Source: an uncultured Alphaproteobacteria bacterium
GTDB taxonomy: Bacteria; Pseudomonadota; Alphaproteobacteria; UBA8366; JADFVY01
Reading direction: 5' to 3'
Length of the DNA stretch: 34,156 bases
Assembly: GCA_947259795.1 (NCBI GenBank)
Contig: CAMYNJ010000151.1
Coordinates: forward strand, 1 to 34,156
The notes below the pieces were generated by a model, which did no database searches, was not told the origin of the DNA, and saw nothing but the letters and a program-made list of their open reading frames with translations. A program made the position numbers and the translations under genes. Positions within the stretch are counted from its first letter, which is position 1. Every line of letters starts with the position of its first letter. Positions 1-8,153 of this stretch are shown in pieces.

Positions 1-863
1 AGCGCCAGATCCAGCCGGTCGAGGTTCTCCTGCGTATAAGCGACGTAGTCGACGCCCGGCGCGTCGAGATGAAGCTCGGAGACCATGCTCCACATGGCCT
101 CGCGCAGCAGCGACGCGCATTTCATCGCCGCGTAGCGCCGCCGCATGGCGCCGTCCGGCAGTTCGCCGAAATAGGCTTGCAGCAGCCAGTCCTCCATATC
201 CGGCGTGAATTCGTTGTTGGAGGCCAGGTTCGCCAGGTCGAACAGCGGGCTGTTGAATCCCGCGTAATCCCAGTCGATCAGCCACAGCCGTTTCCCGTCG
301 TCGATGAAGTTCGCCGCCAGCAGGTCGTTATGGCCATAGACCAGGTCGATCGGCCCGATCCCGGCCTCCAGCGCCTCGGCAATTTCCATCAGCCGCGGCA
401 GATCGGGGATCATGCGGCTGTTTCCGTCGCGCAGTGTAGCCGCATAGTTGCGCAGCACATGGAACACCCAGAATACCAGCGCCGGGCCGCGCAGATATTT
501 CGGCACCTCGCCATGTACGCGCCGGACCAGGTCGACGATGGCGGCGAGGTTCTGCGGCTTGCGTACGTCTTTCGGCCCGAAGGTCTTGCCCTCGACAAAG
601 CGCAGCACCAGCGCCCCCCGCTCGGCGTACACCACTTCCGGCGAGATGCCGGCGGCATGGGCGGCGCGGCTCGCCGCCAGTTCGTTGAAGCGCATCACCT
701 GATGCAGCGGGATATCACCGCCGACACGTACAACGAATTTTTCGCCGGCATCCTCCACCGTGAAGTTGACGTTGGTGATGCCGCCGGAAAGCGGCTGCGG
801 ATCCACATCGCCCTTCCAACAGGACAGCGCCATCGCCTTTTCCTTCGCCGGGTCGTGTATCAT
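1..863 (-). CDS. Choline/ethanolamine-kinase-like phosphotransferase (3' end outside window)
   Basis: Reading leftward from an ATG at 863, 287 residues are present before the window edge, so the C-terminus is missing. The kinase-like phosphotransferase (APH/choline kinase) fold is shown by a glycine-rich N-lobe (PLSGGITNVNF, about 25-34), a Brenner-type catalytic motif YGHNDLLAANF (H178, D180, N185) and the metal-binding LIDWDYAG (D197). The ATG overlaps the stop of the permease gene as ATGA, so the gene is translationally coupled as the last member of the betaine/choline-type ABC operon. Family knowledge plus context suggest that it phosphorylates imported choline or a related amino alcohol in the cytoplasm using ATP. 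The substrate is inferred; aminoglycoside kinases share the fold but would not normally sit in such an operon. Confidence 0.85.
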   Translation of the reverse strand, partial: MIHDPAKEKAMALSCWKGDVDPQPLSGGITNVNFTVEDAGEKFVVRVGGDIPLHQVMRFNELAASRAAHAAGISPEVVYAERGALVLRFVEGKTFGPKDVRKPQNLAAIVDLVRRVHGEVPKYLRGPALVFWVFHVLRNYAATLRDGNSRMIPDLPRLMEIAEALEAGIGPIDLVYGHNDLLAANFIDDGKRLWLIDWDYAGFNSPLFDLANLASNNEFTPDMEDWLLQAYFGELPDGAMRRRYAAMKCASLLREAMWSMVSELHLDAPGVDYVAYTQENLDRLDLA

Positions 864-2875
864 TTTCCCCCTCCTTCTTCCGCAAGACCCAGGCGCCGGC
901 GCATATGGCCGCTGCCCGCGGCGATCAGCCGGTCGGCGATGATGGCGATGAAGGCCACCGACAGGCCGGCGACGATACCGCGCCCGGTATCCGCCTTGGT
1001 CAGCGCGATATAGACCTCCTGGCCCAGGTCGCGGGTACCGACCAGTGCGGTGATCACCAGCATCGACAGGGCCAGCATGATGGTCTGGTTGATGCCCAGC
1101 ATGATTTCCGGCAGGGCCAGCGGCAGTTTGATCTTGCCCAACACCTGCCACCGCGTGCAGCCTGCCGCGATGCCGGCCTCGACCAGGTTCGGATCGATCT
1201 GGCGGATGCCGTGGGCGGTATAGCGGATCGCCGGCGCCAGCGCATAGGCGACGACCGCGATCATGGCCGCGAAATCGCCGACCCGGAACAGCATGACGAC
1301 GGGCATCAGATAGACGAAGCTGGGCAGCGTCTGCAGCGTGTCGATGATCACTTGCACGACCTTGCCCGCACGCTGATTCTGCGCGGCGAGGATGCCGATA
1401 GGGATGCCGATCAGCGACGCGATGACGACCGAAATACCGCACAGATAGACGGTGACCATCGCCTTTTCCCACTGGCCGGTTGCGGCGATCAGGAGCGAGA
1501 GCGAGAATGCCGTCAGGGCGAGCTTCCAACCGCCAAGCCGCCAACCGGCCAACCCGGCCAACGCGGCGATAACCGCCCACGGAATATCCAGCAGGAATCG
1601 CTTGAACGGGATCAGCAGGTTCAGCAGGAAGAAGGTCTTTATGCCCTCGAGATAGTCGAAAAAGGTGATGTTGATGTATTTTACCAGCTCCCCCCAGAAC
1701 GAGGCGGTCGTCAACTCCAGCGTCTCGGGATAGGCCTGCACCGGCTCCAGCAGCAGGCCGCCGATTCCGGTCAGGGCGATCCACAAGATGGAAAAGGAAA
1801 GCCAGGGATGGCGGCGCACCCAGCCTTGCGGCTGGTCGTGATGCTGGGGCGGCGGGCGGCTCGCGAAGGCCTGGCTCAGCCGGTCCAGCGCAATCGCCAG
1901 CACGACGATGGCGATACCGGCTTCCAGCCCCGCGCCGATATCTAGGCGCCGCAATGCGGACAGAACGTCGAATCCCAGCCCGCCGGCGCCGATCATCGAG
2001 GCGATGATCACCATGTTCAAGGACAGCATGATGACCTGGTTGACGCCGACCATCAGCGACGGCATGGCGGCCGGCACCAGCACCTTCCAGGTCATCTGGC
2101 GCCGGGTGCAGCCGACCATGCGGCCGAAATCGACGATCTCGTCCGCCACTTGGCGCAGCGCCAGCACGGTCACGCGCACCATGGGCGGCATCGCATAGAT
2201 GATGGTGGCCGTCATCGCCGCCACCGGCCCGAAGCCGAACAGGAACAGGATCGGCACCAGATAGGCGAAGATCGGCACCGTCTGCATCAGGTCGAGGACC
2301 GGCCGGATCGCCTTCTCGAACCAGGGGCTGCGATAGGCCAGGATGCCCAGCATCAGCCCGCCGGCGACCCCGATCGGTACGGCGACGACGATCGAGGACA
2401 GGGTGACCATGGCGCTGTCCCACTGGCCGAACACCGCCAGATAGAGGAAACAGCCACCGACCAGCGCGGCCAGCTTCCAGTCGCGCGCGTAATGGCCCAT
2501 CGCCGCCAGGACCCCCAGCACCGCGAGCCAGGCCAACGGCGGCGTCAGCTGCACCGCATCCGATCCCTGCCCCTTCATGAGGCCGGTGCTGAACAGGCTG
2601 GTCGCCGCGGTCAACGGCCAGTCCAGCAGCCAGGAGACCGACCGCGTCAGCTCCTTGAAGGTGAACAGCCCGAAGGTCGCGTCGTTGACCAGCCATTTCA
2701 TGAAGGCGGTGATCTCGAAGCGGATCGGCCAGATCCAGTCGCGCGGATATTTGTGTGCCCAGGGCAAGAGATCGACGGTCAACTGACTGAACAGCCAGGC
2801 GGCGATGAGCGCCAGCCCCCAAACCGCCCAGCCGTTCCGGGAAAGGTCTCTGGTCTGGTGCAGGACCGAATTCAC
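860..2875 (-). CDS. Double-length ABC permease, glycine betaine/choline type (ProW-ProW fusion)
   Basis: The protein has 671 residues, twice the usual length for a ProW/OpuAB permease. Two homologous membrane modules each carry the BPD_transp_1 signature: residues about 150-330 contain a helix-rich segment ending GCTRRQMTWKVLVPAAMPSL, and residues about 450-650 contain GCTRWQVLGKIKLPLALPEI. These are the EAA-type loops that contact the ATPase. One chain therefore probably supplies both transmembrane halves of the importer. The start is a GTG at 2875 that overlaps the ATPase stop (GTGA), and the stop overlaps the next start, so the operon is tightly coupled. Tandem permease fusions of this type are known in alphaproteobacterial betaine/choline systems; the exact ligand is not shown by the sequence. 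Confidence 0.9.
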   Translation of the reverse strand: MNSVLHQTRDLSRNGWAVWGLALIAAWLFSQLTVDLLPWAHKYPRDWIWPIRFEITAFMKWLVNDATFGLFTFKELTRSVSWLLDWPLTAATSLFSTGLMKGQGSDAVQLTPPLAWLAVLGVLAAMGHYARDWKLAALVGGCFLYLAVFGQWDSAMVTLSSIVVAVPIGVAGGLMLGILAYRSPWFEKAIRPVLDLMQTVPIFAYLVPILFLFGFGPVAAMTATIIYAMPPMVRVTVLALRQVADEIVDFGRMVGCTRRQMTWKVLVPAAMPSLMVGVNQVIMLSLNMVIIASMIGAGGLGFDVLSALRRLDIGAGLEAGIAIVVLAIALDRLSQAFASRPPPQHHDQPQGWVRRHPWLSFSILWIALTGIGGLLLEPVQAYPETLELTTASFWGELVKYINITFFDYLEGIKTFFLLNLLIPFKRFLLDIPWAVIAALAGLAGWRLGGWKLALTAFSLSLLIAATGQWEKAMVTVYLCGISVVIASLIGIPIGILAAQNQRAGKVVQVIIDTLQTLPSFVYLMPVVMLFRVGDFAAMIAVVAYALAPAIRYTAHGIRQIDPNLVEAGIAAGCTRWQVLGKIKLPLALPEIMLGINQTIMLALSMLVITALVGTRDLGQEVYIALTKADTGRGIVAGLSVAFIAIIADRLIAAGSGHMRRRLGLAEEGGGK

Positions 2876-3909
2876 GTCTGCCCCCCGCCGCCGACTTCAC
2901 GGCCGACCAGGACGTCGATCACGATTTGCCGGGTCAATTGCCCGACGATAGTGCCGTCGCTGACCACCGCATGGGGCTTGTCCGCCGCTTCGACACGGGC
3001 CGCGACGTCCGCCACCCTGGCCTCCGCCGGAACCTCGCCCGCATAATCGCCGCCGGGCGGTTCCATCACCGAGGCCGCCGACAGCACCTTGGCGCGCGGG
3101 ATATCCTTGGTGAACTCGGCGACGTAATCGTCGGCCGGCGCGGTCACCAGTGCCTCCGGCGTGCCGATCTGGATGGTCCAGCCGTCCTTCATGATGGCGA
3201 CGCGGTCGGCCAGCCGGATCGCTTCGTCGAAATCATGGGTGATGAAGACGATGGTCTTCTTCAGCACGCTTTGCAGGCGCAGGAACTCGTCCTGCATTTC
3301 GCGGCGGATAAGCGGGTCGAGCGCCGAGAAGGGCTCATCGAGGAACCAGATTTCCGGCTCCACCGCCAGGCTGCGCGCAATGCCGACGCGCTGTTGCTGT
3401 CCGCCGGAAAGCTCGCGCGGGTAATAGCCCTCGCGGCCCTTCAGCCCGACCAGTTCGATGACTTCCAGCGCCCGGGCCTCGCGCGCGGCGCGGGCCACGC
3501 CCTGGACTTCCAGCGGGAAGGCGACATTGCCCAGCACGGTGAGGTGCGGCAGCAGCGCGAAGTGCTGGAACACCATGCCCATCTTGTGGCGGCGGATCTC
3601 GATCATCTCCGCCTCGCTGGCCGTCAGCAGGTCGCGATTGTCGAAGATCACCTCGCCGCCGGTCGGCTCGATCAGGCGCGACAGGCAGCGCACCAGCGTC
3701 GACTTGCCCGATCCCGACAGGCCCATGATGATGAATATCTCGCCTTCGCGAACCTCGATATTGGCGTCGCAGACCGCGCCGATCAGCCCGGCATCCGCGA
3801 TCGCGGCGTTATCCGGCGCATGATTGTGACGGGCCAGGAATCTCTTCGGGTCCGGGCCGAAAAGCTTCCACACACCACGGCAGGAAAGCTTGACCGGGCT
3901 GTCCTTCAC
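2872..3909 (-). CDS. Glycine betaine/choline-type ABC transporter ATPase with C-terminal CBS domain
   Basis: The ProV/OpuAA-like ATPase has 345 residues from a GTG at 3909. That start is preceded by GAGGA at good spacing, and the first residues KLSCRGVWKLFG are a typical family N-terminus; the frame is open further upstream but that part looks non-coding. Walker A is GLSGSGKST (about 63-71), the Q-loop FQHFALLPH (about 114-122), the signature LSGGQQQR (about 167-174), Walker B WFLDEPFSALD (about 188-198) and the switch His lies in THDFDEA (about 224-230). After about residue 285 a single CBS-like domain (VADVAARVEAADKPHAVVSDGTIVG) follows; in this family CBS domains sense ionic strength or nucleotides. 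It drives the permease encoded immediately downstream. Confidence 0.93.
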   Translation of the reverse strand: MKDSPVKLSCRGVWKLFGPDPKRFLARHNHAPDNAAIADAGLIGAVCDANIEVREGEIFIIMGLSGSGKSTLVRCLSRLIEPTGGEVIFDNRDLLTASEAEMIEIRRHKMGMVFQHFALLPHLTVLGNVAFPLEVQGVARAAREARALEVIELVGLKGREGYYPRELSGGQQQRVGIARSLAVEPEIWFLDEPFSALDPLIRREMQDEFLRLQSVLKKTIVFITHDFDEAIRLADRVAIMKDGWTIQIGTPEALVTAPADDYVAEFTKDIPRAKVLSAASVMEPPGGDYAGEVPAEARVADVAARVEAADKPHAVVSDGTIVGQLTRQIVIDVLVGREVGGGGQT

Positions 3910-3937
3910 GAAATCCTCGCTAGATGGGGAATCAAGT

Positions 3938-3967
3938 CGGGGCGGCCGTCCCCCACCGGCCGCCCCG
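3938..3967 (-). promoter_or_regulatory. Intercistronic hairpin between binding-protein and ATPase genes
   Basis: A perfect 11-bp inverted repeat (CGGGGCGGCCG / CGGCCGCCCCG) with an 8-nt loop lies in the 77-bp gap after the binding-protein stop. No T-tract follows on the minus strand, so it is better read as a 3'-end stabilising or partially terminating structure than as a full terminator. It would favour excess binding protein over the membrane components. Confidence 0.6.
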
Positions 3968-3986
3968 TCCCGAGGCCCTGACGTAA

Positions 3987-4940
3987 TTACTTGATCCACG
4001 CCTTCCAGCGCGACTCGTTCTTCTTCATCCAGTCGGCCACGACCGCGTCGAGATCCTTGCCCTCGAGGTCGGCATTCACGATCATCGCGCTCATCTCGTC
4101 GTTGCTGACGTTGAACGCCTTGACCGCCTTGTGCGCGCCCGGCCATTTGCCCTTCAGCCCGGCCCATGCGACCTTCCAGATCGGGCCGCGCGGCTTGCCG
4201 CAGTCATAGGCCATATTCTTGTTGGAACCCCAGGACGGATCGGTGTAGCACTCGGCCGTGTATTTCGGGAATTCGACCCATTCGCCCTCGTATTTCACCG
4301 GCGCCCAGTGCGGCGTATAGACCCATAGCAAGATTGGCGCCTGGCGCTGATAGGCCGATTCCAGTTCGGCGAACAGCGCCGCGTCGGTGCCGGCGTGGAT
4401 GACCTCGTAGTCGAGACCCAGCGCTTCCACGCGCTCGTCGTCAAAACCGCCCCAGGTCACGGGCGCGCCCAGATAGCGGCCCTTCGGCGCGGTCTCGGGC
4501 ACCGAGAAGGCCTCGGCGCATTCGTTGAGCGCCTTCCAGTCCGGCAGGCCCGGGCATTTTTCCTTCATGTAGAGCGGATACCACCACTCCTCGATCGCCT
4601 GCATGCCGGTCTCGCCCAGATTCTCGGTCTTGCCGGTCTTGAACGAGGCGTCCATCGCGTCGCGGCCCGTGGTCTCCCACATCTCCATGGCGACATGCAG
4701 GTCGCCCGATTCCAGGCCGGCGAACTGCGCGATATAGTCGGCCTGCACATAGTCGATGTTGTAGCCGGCCGCCTTCAGGACCTCGCCCATGATCCGCGTG
4801 GTCAGCAACTGGCCGGTCCAGTCATGCAGGGTGAGCTTGATCGGGTCCTTCGATTCCACGACGGCCCAGGCCGAGCCCGAAATGGCCAGCGATGCCGCGA
4901 CGACGCCGCCGATAACGGCGGCTCTCATGCGATTGAACAT
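3987..4940 (-). CDS. Quaternary-amine (glycine betaine/choline type) periplasmic binding protein
   Basis: This 317-residue OpuAC-family binding protein has a clear Sec signal peptide (hydrophobic stretch about 8-24, cleavage after AWA at about 26). Aromatic residues that can form a cation-pi box around a quaternary ammonium appear at HDWTGQ (W41), AMEMWETTG (W88), WWYPLY and LLWVYTPHW. The ATG at 4940 has GGGAG upstream at good spacing. It is the first gene of the operon and delivers ligand to the fused permease. The motif pattern (HDWTGQ, VQADYIAQFAGLESGD) belongs to the betaine/choline-type group. The adjacent choline-kinase-like gene makes choline or a similar amino alcohol a reasonable ligand, but the binding preference is inferred. 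Confidence 0.9.
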   Translation of the reverse strand: MFNRMRAAVIGGVVAASLAISGSAWAVVESKDPIKLTLHDWTGQLLTTRIMGEVLKAAGYNIDYVQADYIAQFAGLESGDLHVAMEMWETTGRDAMDASFKTGKTENLGETGMQAIEEWWYPLYMKEKCPGLPDWKALNECAEAFSVPETAPKGRYLGAPVTWGGFDDERVEALGLDYEVIHAGTDAALFAELESAYQRQAPILLWVYTPHWAPVKYEGEWVEFPKYTAECYTDPSWGSNKNMAYDCGKPRGPIWKVAWAGLKGKWPGAHKAVKAFNVSNDEMSAMIVNADLEGKDLDAVVADWMKKNESRWKAWIK

Positions 4941-5149
4941 GTTTCCGTCTCCCAGTTATGCCTTTTCCAGGCGGTCCCTTGCGGGACTTGGTCGTAGCGG
5001 TGGCGCCGCCCCCCAAGATCAGCCACGCCGCCGAAGATGATTGAAAACCGATGCGCGGACTATTACAAGAAGAAATTGCCAAAATTCCACAAAAAAGCAT
5101 ATTATTTCACACCTATATCCACATTTTCCCACAGAAAAGGCCGAACCCG
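4941..5149. promoter_or_regulatory. Divergent promoter region between the betaine-type ABC operon and the DeoR regulator gene
   Basis: A 209-bp non-coding gap between two outward-facing genes. The part from about 5037 to 5135 is strikingly A+T-rich for this genome (runs of A near 5070-5098, several T-rich stretches), as expected for promoters and operators of both units. No -35/-10 pair good enough to call was found, and no clear operator palindrome. Confidence 0.5.
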
Positions 5150-5905
5150 ATGCATCGCACCGCCCGCCACAGCGCCATTCTGGCGAAAATCACCAATACC
5201 GGTTCCTGCACGGTTGCCGACCTGGCGCAGCGGCTGGACGTGTCGGGCGAGACGATCCGGCGCGACATCAAGCGCATGGCCTCGCAGGGGCTGCTGCGCA
5301 AGGTCCATGGCGGGGCGACCCTGCCCGGCCTGCTGCACGAGGCCAGCTTCGAGCAGCGCATGACCGAGAACGCCGCCGCCAAGGAGGCGATCGCCCGCGC
5401 CGCGGCCGCCCATATCGCCGACGGCGAGACGCTGTCCTTCGATACCGGCACCACGACCGCCTGCGTGGCCCGGGCGCTGACCGGGCGGCGCGGCCTGACC
5501 GTCGTCACCAATTCGCTGGAGATCGCGCGAACCATGGCCGGGGCCAGCCGGGTCTTCATGGCCGGCGGGGAGTTGCATGCCGAGATCGGCGCCGGGCTGG
5601 GCCCCGCGGCGGTGGAGTTCGTCGGCCAGTTCCGCGTGCGCACCGCCTTCCTGTCGGCCGGGGCCATCGACGCCGAGGACGGGCTGACCGATTTCGACAT
5701 GGCCGAAGCACGCTTCAGCCGCGCCCTGATCGAGGCGGCCGAGCGGGTCATCGTGGTCGCCGACCAAAGCAAGTTCGGCAAGCGCGCCCTGGTCCGCGCC
5801 TGCGGCATCGAGGCTATCGATATGCTGATCACCGACGCCCCGCCCCCACCGGCCCTCGCCGATCGGCTGGACGAGGCCGGGGTGGTGGTGGAAGTGGCGG
5901 GTTAG
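5150..5905 (+). CDS. DeoR/GlpR-family transcriptional repressor
   Basis: A 251-residue DeoR-type regulator starting at the ATG at 5150 (AAGG nine bases upstream); the frame is open further upstream but that part is A+T-rich promoter DNA. The N-terminal helix-turn-helix has the family hallmark TVADLAQRLDVSGETIRRDIKRM followed by GLLRKVHGGA (about 20-57). The C-terminal DeoRC ligand-binding domain shows LSFDTGTTT, VVTNSLEIA, FMAGGELH and VVADQSKFGK, the usual sugar-phosphate-sensing motifs. It is divergent from the quaternary-amine ABC operon and probably controls it and itself; that is inference from position. A DeoR regulator, which normally senses phosphorylated sugars or polyols, beside a choline-type importer with a kinase is consistent with a phosphorylated effector. 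Confidence 0.92.
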   Translation: MHRTARHSAILAKITNTGSCTVADLAQRLDVSGETIRRDIKRMASQGLLRKVHGGATLPGLLHEASFEQRMTENAAAKEAIARAAAAHIADGETLSFDTGTTTACVARALTGRRGLTVVTNSLEIARTMAGASRVFMAGGELHAEIGAGLGPAAVEFVGQFRVRTAFLSAGAIDAEDGLTDFDMAEARFSRALIEAAERVIVVADQSKFGKRALVRACGIEAIDMLITDAPPPPALADRLDEAGVVVEVAG

Positions 5906-5941
5906 GGCATTTCAGGGTTGAAGTGAACCGAGTCCGGCCCG

Positions 5942-6838
5942 TTACTGCCGCGTAAGGTCGCCTTCTGACTCTTCCTTGATTGTCACGGTAGTTTTGGGCA
6001 CGGTAACTTTCATCCGAACGCTGTGTTCCCAATGGGTAGGGTCGCCGTTGGCGATGTCGATCAGCGTGAACCCGCCCAATTCACCTGTCATTTTCATTTT
6101 TTCCTTCTTGCTGCCGCCGGCAATCTTGCCCTGGACAATCAACACCAGATGAGTGCGGTCGCGATACGTCGTGGTTCCAGCAAAGCGATAGGAGGCCTCG
6201 CCCGTGCTTTTGAAATCCGCCGGCAGCTCGTCGCGGTCTTCAGAAAAAATATCGCTAAAATCGATTTCGATCACATCATCCGAGACAATGCGGTCCGGCA
6301 GCACCGGTTCGCGCTTGCGCCTTTTTTTCCATTGGTCGAGTTCGTCCTGGACAGACTGTTTGTGCTCGGATTCCAGTGACAGCCAACCTTCGGACATGAC
6401 ATCCACATCGAAAGCAATAAACTTTCCGTCACCGTCGAGGAAACCCGTATAGCCCAAGTCTTCTACCTTGAATGGCTTCACTTCGGACTCGGCTTTTCCA
6501 CCGACCGGCTTGGCGCTGATACTGTCGAACATAACCGCCATGACATAGCCTTTTCCGGCCGGGCCTACCGATGAATGGGCGGAAGCGTGGAAGCGAACCT
6601 TGCTGGTCCCGGTCATCGACATGCCGCCCCCGAAAAGGCTAAAGACCACCGAAGTCGTTGTCAGCGACGTTTCGGTAAAGGCGAACTTGCCGCCAATGAC
6701 AGGTTTCAGTTCGATCGGCTCCTCGATTTTTGATATCTCGCCGTCATATCGCGGCGGCTCGAACGAGGCGCAGCCTGCGAGCATCGTGAGCAGGACAAGC
6801 GAGGCCGCGAACCTGCAATAGTCTCGATCACTGAACAT
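5942..6838 (-). CDS. Lipoprotein of unknown function
   Basis: A 298-residue protein not matched to a family. A lipoprotein signal is clear: charged N-terminus, hydrophobic FAASLVLLTMLAGC with the lipobox LAGC (Cys about 22). The ATG at 6838 is preferred over one four codons upstream because GGAG lies 6-7 bases before it. The mature part is rich in beta-type sequence and has a charged middle (KKRRKREP, then DFSDIFSEDRDE) with no visible catalytic motif. Codon use is less GC-biased than the neighbours (many A/T third positions), hinting at acquired DNA. It is convergent with the DeoR gene, 36 bp away, and appears to be a single-gene unit. Confidence 0.75.
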   Translation of the reverse strand: MFSDRDYCRFAASLVLLTMLAGCASFEPPRYDGEISKIEEPIELKPVIGGKFAFTETSLTTTSVVFSLFGGGMSMTGTSKVRFHASAHSSVGPAGKGYVMAVMFDSISAKPVGGKAESEVKPFKVEDLGYTGFLDGDGKFIAFDVDVMSEGWLSLESEHKQSVQDELDQWKKRRKREPVLPDRIVSDDVIEIDFSDIFSEDRDELPADFKSTGEASYRFAGTTTYRDRTHLVLIVQGKIAGGSKKEKMKMTGELGGFTLIDIANGDPTHWEHSVRMKVTVPKTTVTIKEESEGDLTRQ

Positions 6839-7124
6839 GGCGATCTCCATCGTTGCGATTTAAAACCGACAACTGAAATTGCATGGTCCGTGCCGGAACG
6901 GTCGCCAAGACTATTCGGTAATCTATTGAAATACATCAAAAAAGATCACGCAGATTCTGAGGCCACCAGCGGCATCGGCAATATCCTGCCCAAACCCGTC
7001 CGGCGACCCGGAGTTTATCCGCCAGCACATGCCAAGGTAGCATGATAGCATATTTAGCCGGGCCGGGCGCCGCCGCTATGATGCATGCTCATGATTTCAC
7101 AACAAGACAGGGGGAGAGAATATC

Positions 7125-7533
7125 ATGGACGTAGAAGTGGGCCAGACGGCCACGCGCAGCCTTACGCTGATGCAGAAGCATGTGGATATGTATGCCGAGA
7201 TGACCGGCGGTTATAACCCGCTGCATTTCGATGTCGACTTCGCGGCCAAGACGAAGTTCGGCGGGCTGATCGTGCAGGGCGGGCTGACCACCGGGATATT
7301 GAATGCGCTGGTCGCGATGGATATGCCGGGGCCGGACACGGTGTTCCTGAGCCACGATTTCAGGTTCACCGGGCCGGTTTATATCGGCGACACCGTCACC
7401 GCGATGGCCGAGGTGCTGAAGGTCCATCCCAAAAAAGCCGGTCACCCAGCTGCAGATCGAAATCACCCGCCAGACCGGCGAAAGCGTACTGGAAGGCGAA
7501 GCCTGGTGCTTTACGATGGAGCCGGAGGATTAG
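7125..7533 (+). pseudogene. MaoC-like (hot-dog) hydratase, frameshifted at an A6 run and lacking the catalytic Asp
   Basis: The start at 7125 follows GGGGGAGA. The first 103 codons read as an (R)-specific enoyl-CoA hydratase/MaoC hot-dog protein (NPLHFDVDFAAKTKFGGLIVQGG, FTGPVYIGDTVTAMAEVLKVHPKK). At 7431-7436 there are six A residues; the open frame then becomes nonsense. If one A is skipped, the normal C-terminus appears (PVTQLQIEITRQTGESVLEG, then EAWCFTMEPED) and stops at 7531-7533. This gives the expected length of about 135 residues. The conserved catalytic Asp of the GDxNPLH motif is Gly here (TGGYNPLH), while the His is kept. Two defects in one gene suggest a decaying pseudogene, but a sequencing error in the homopolymer or transcriptional slippage remain possible. 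It ends one base from the convergent beta-barrel gene. Confidence 0.75.
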
Positions 7534-7534
7534 G

Positions 7535-8122
7535 TTAGAACCGCCGGCGGTAGCCCACCGCGACATAGTTGGAGCCGCCATTGTCGGTGCCGTAGAAGCC
7601 GTAGGCGGCGGAGCGGTGGTGCAGCCGCAGGACGATTTCGTGGGCCGGATTGTCCCTGAAGGAAAAAGCGGCCTCGAAGCCCAGGAAATGCAGGAACTTT
7701 TTGGTTGGCGGGTCGACGCGTTCCTCCAGTGCGGGCAGGCTGGAGGCCAAAGAAACGCCGCTCGAGGCCGCGAGACTGCCGGTCCAGAACGGGTCCGTCC
7801 AGCGCAGGCCGAGGGCCAGGTCGCCTTCCCAATAGCGCTGCTCGCCGAAATACCGGAGCGCCATGGCCTCGACCTCCCAGGCGAAATCCTCGCCCATGCG
7901 GCCGATCTCGCGCGTCAGGCCGACGCCCGCGAACCAGCTTTTCTCGAAATTCGACGAGACGCCGGGAATATCCTCGATTTCGCCGTCGGTGCCCCAGGCG
8001 CCCCAGAAAGTCACGGCCCAGGGGCCGGGTTCGGCCGGGGCCCTTTCCTGGGCGAGAGCCGCTGTGGGCAGCCACAACAGCAGCCCGGCCAGCAGATATG
8101 CTTGCCTGAATCGATTCCGCAA
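7535..8122 (-). CDS. Small outer-membrane beta-barrel protein, PagL-like in its C-terminal motif
   Basis: A 195-residue exported protein. The chosen TTG at 8122 has a strong AAGGGGAG six bases upstream and gives a normal signal peptide (AYLLAGLLLWLPTAALAQ); an upstream ATG at 8167 would overlap the dehydrogenase gene. The mature chain shows alternating strands and ends GYRRRF, with a C-terminal Phe as in outer-membrane barrels. Near the end, LHHRSAAYGFYGTDNGGSNY resembles the lipid A deacylase PagL active-site stretch (His-x-Ser kept), but the Glu expected about 12 residues later is Gly, so catalysis is doubtful. It lies 31 bp downstream of the alcohol dehydrogenase and may be co-transcribed. 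Confidence 0.7.
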   Translation of the reverse strand: MRNRFRQAYLLAGLLLWLPTAALAQERAPAEPGPWAVTFWGAWGTDGEIEDIPGVSSNFEKSWFAGVGLTREIGRMGEDFAWEVEAMALRYFGEQRYWEGDLALGLRWTDPFWTGSLAASSGVSLASSLPALEERVDPPTKKFLHFLGFEAAFSFRDNPAHEIVLRLHHRSAAYGFYGTDNGGSNYVAVGYRRRF

Positions 8123-8153
8123 AGGCGCTCCCCTTCTCCGGGGGCGCAGTCTA

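Noticed and set aside
905-1945. Long plus-strand open frame antisense to the double permease
   Set aside because: Arg/Gln/Asp/His-rich, low-hydrophobicity product typical of antisense frames in high-GC DNA; the minus-strand permease is certain.
7431-7436. Programmed -1 ribosomal frameshift at the A6 run
   Set aside because: The restored frame needs one base skipped (+1 sense), not a -1 slip, and no stimulatory structure was seen; mutation, sequence error or polymerase slippage are simpler.
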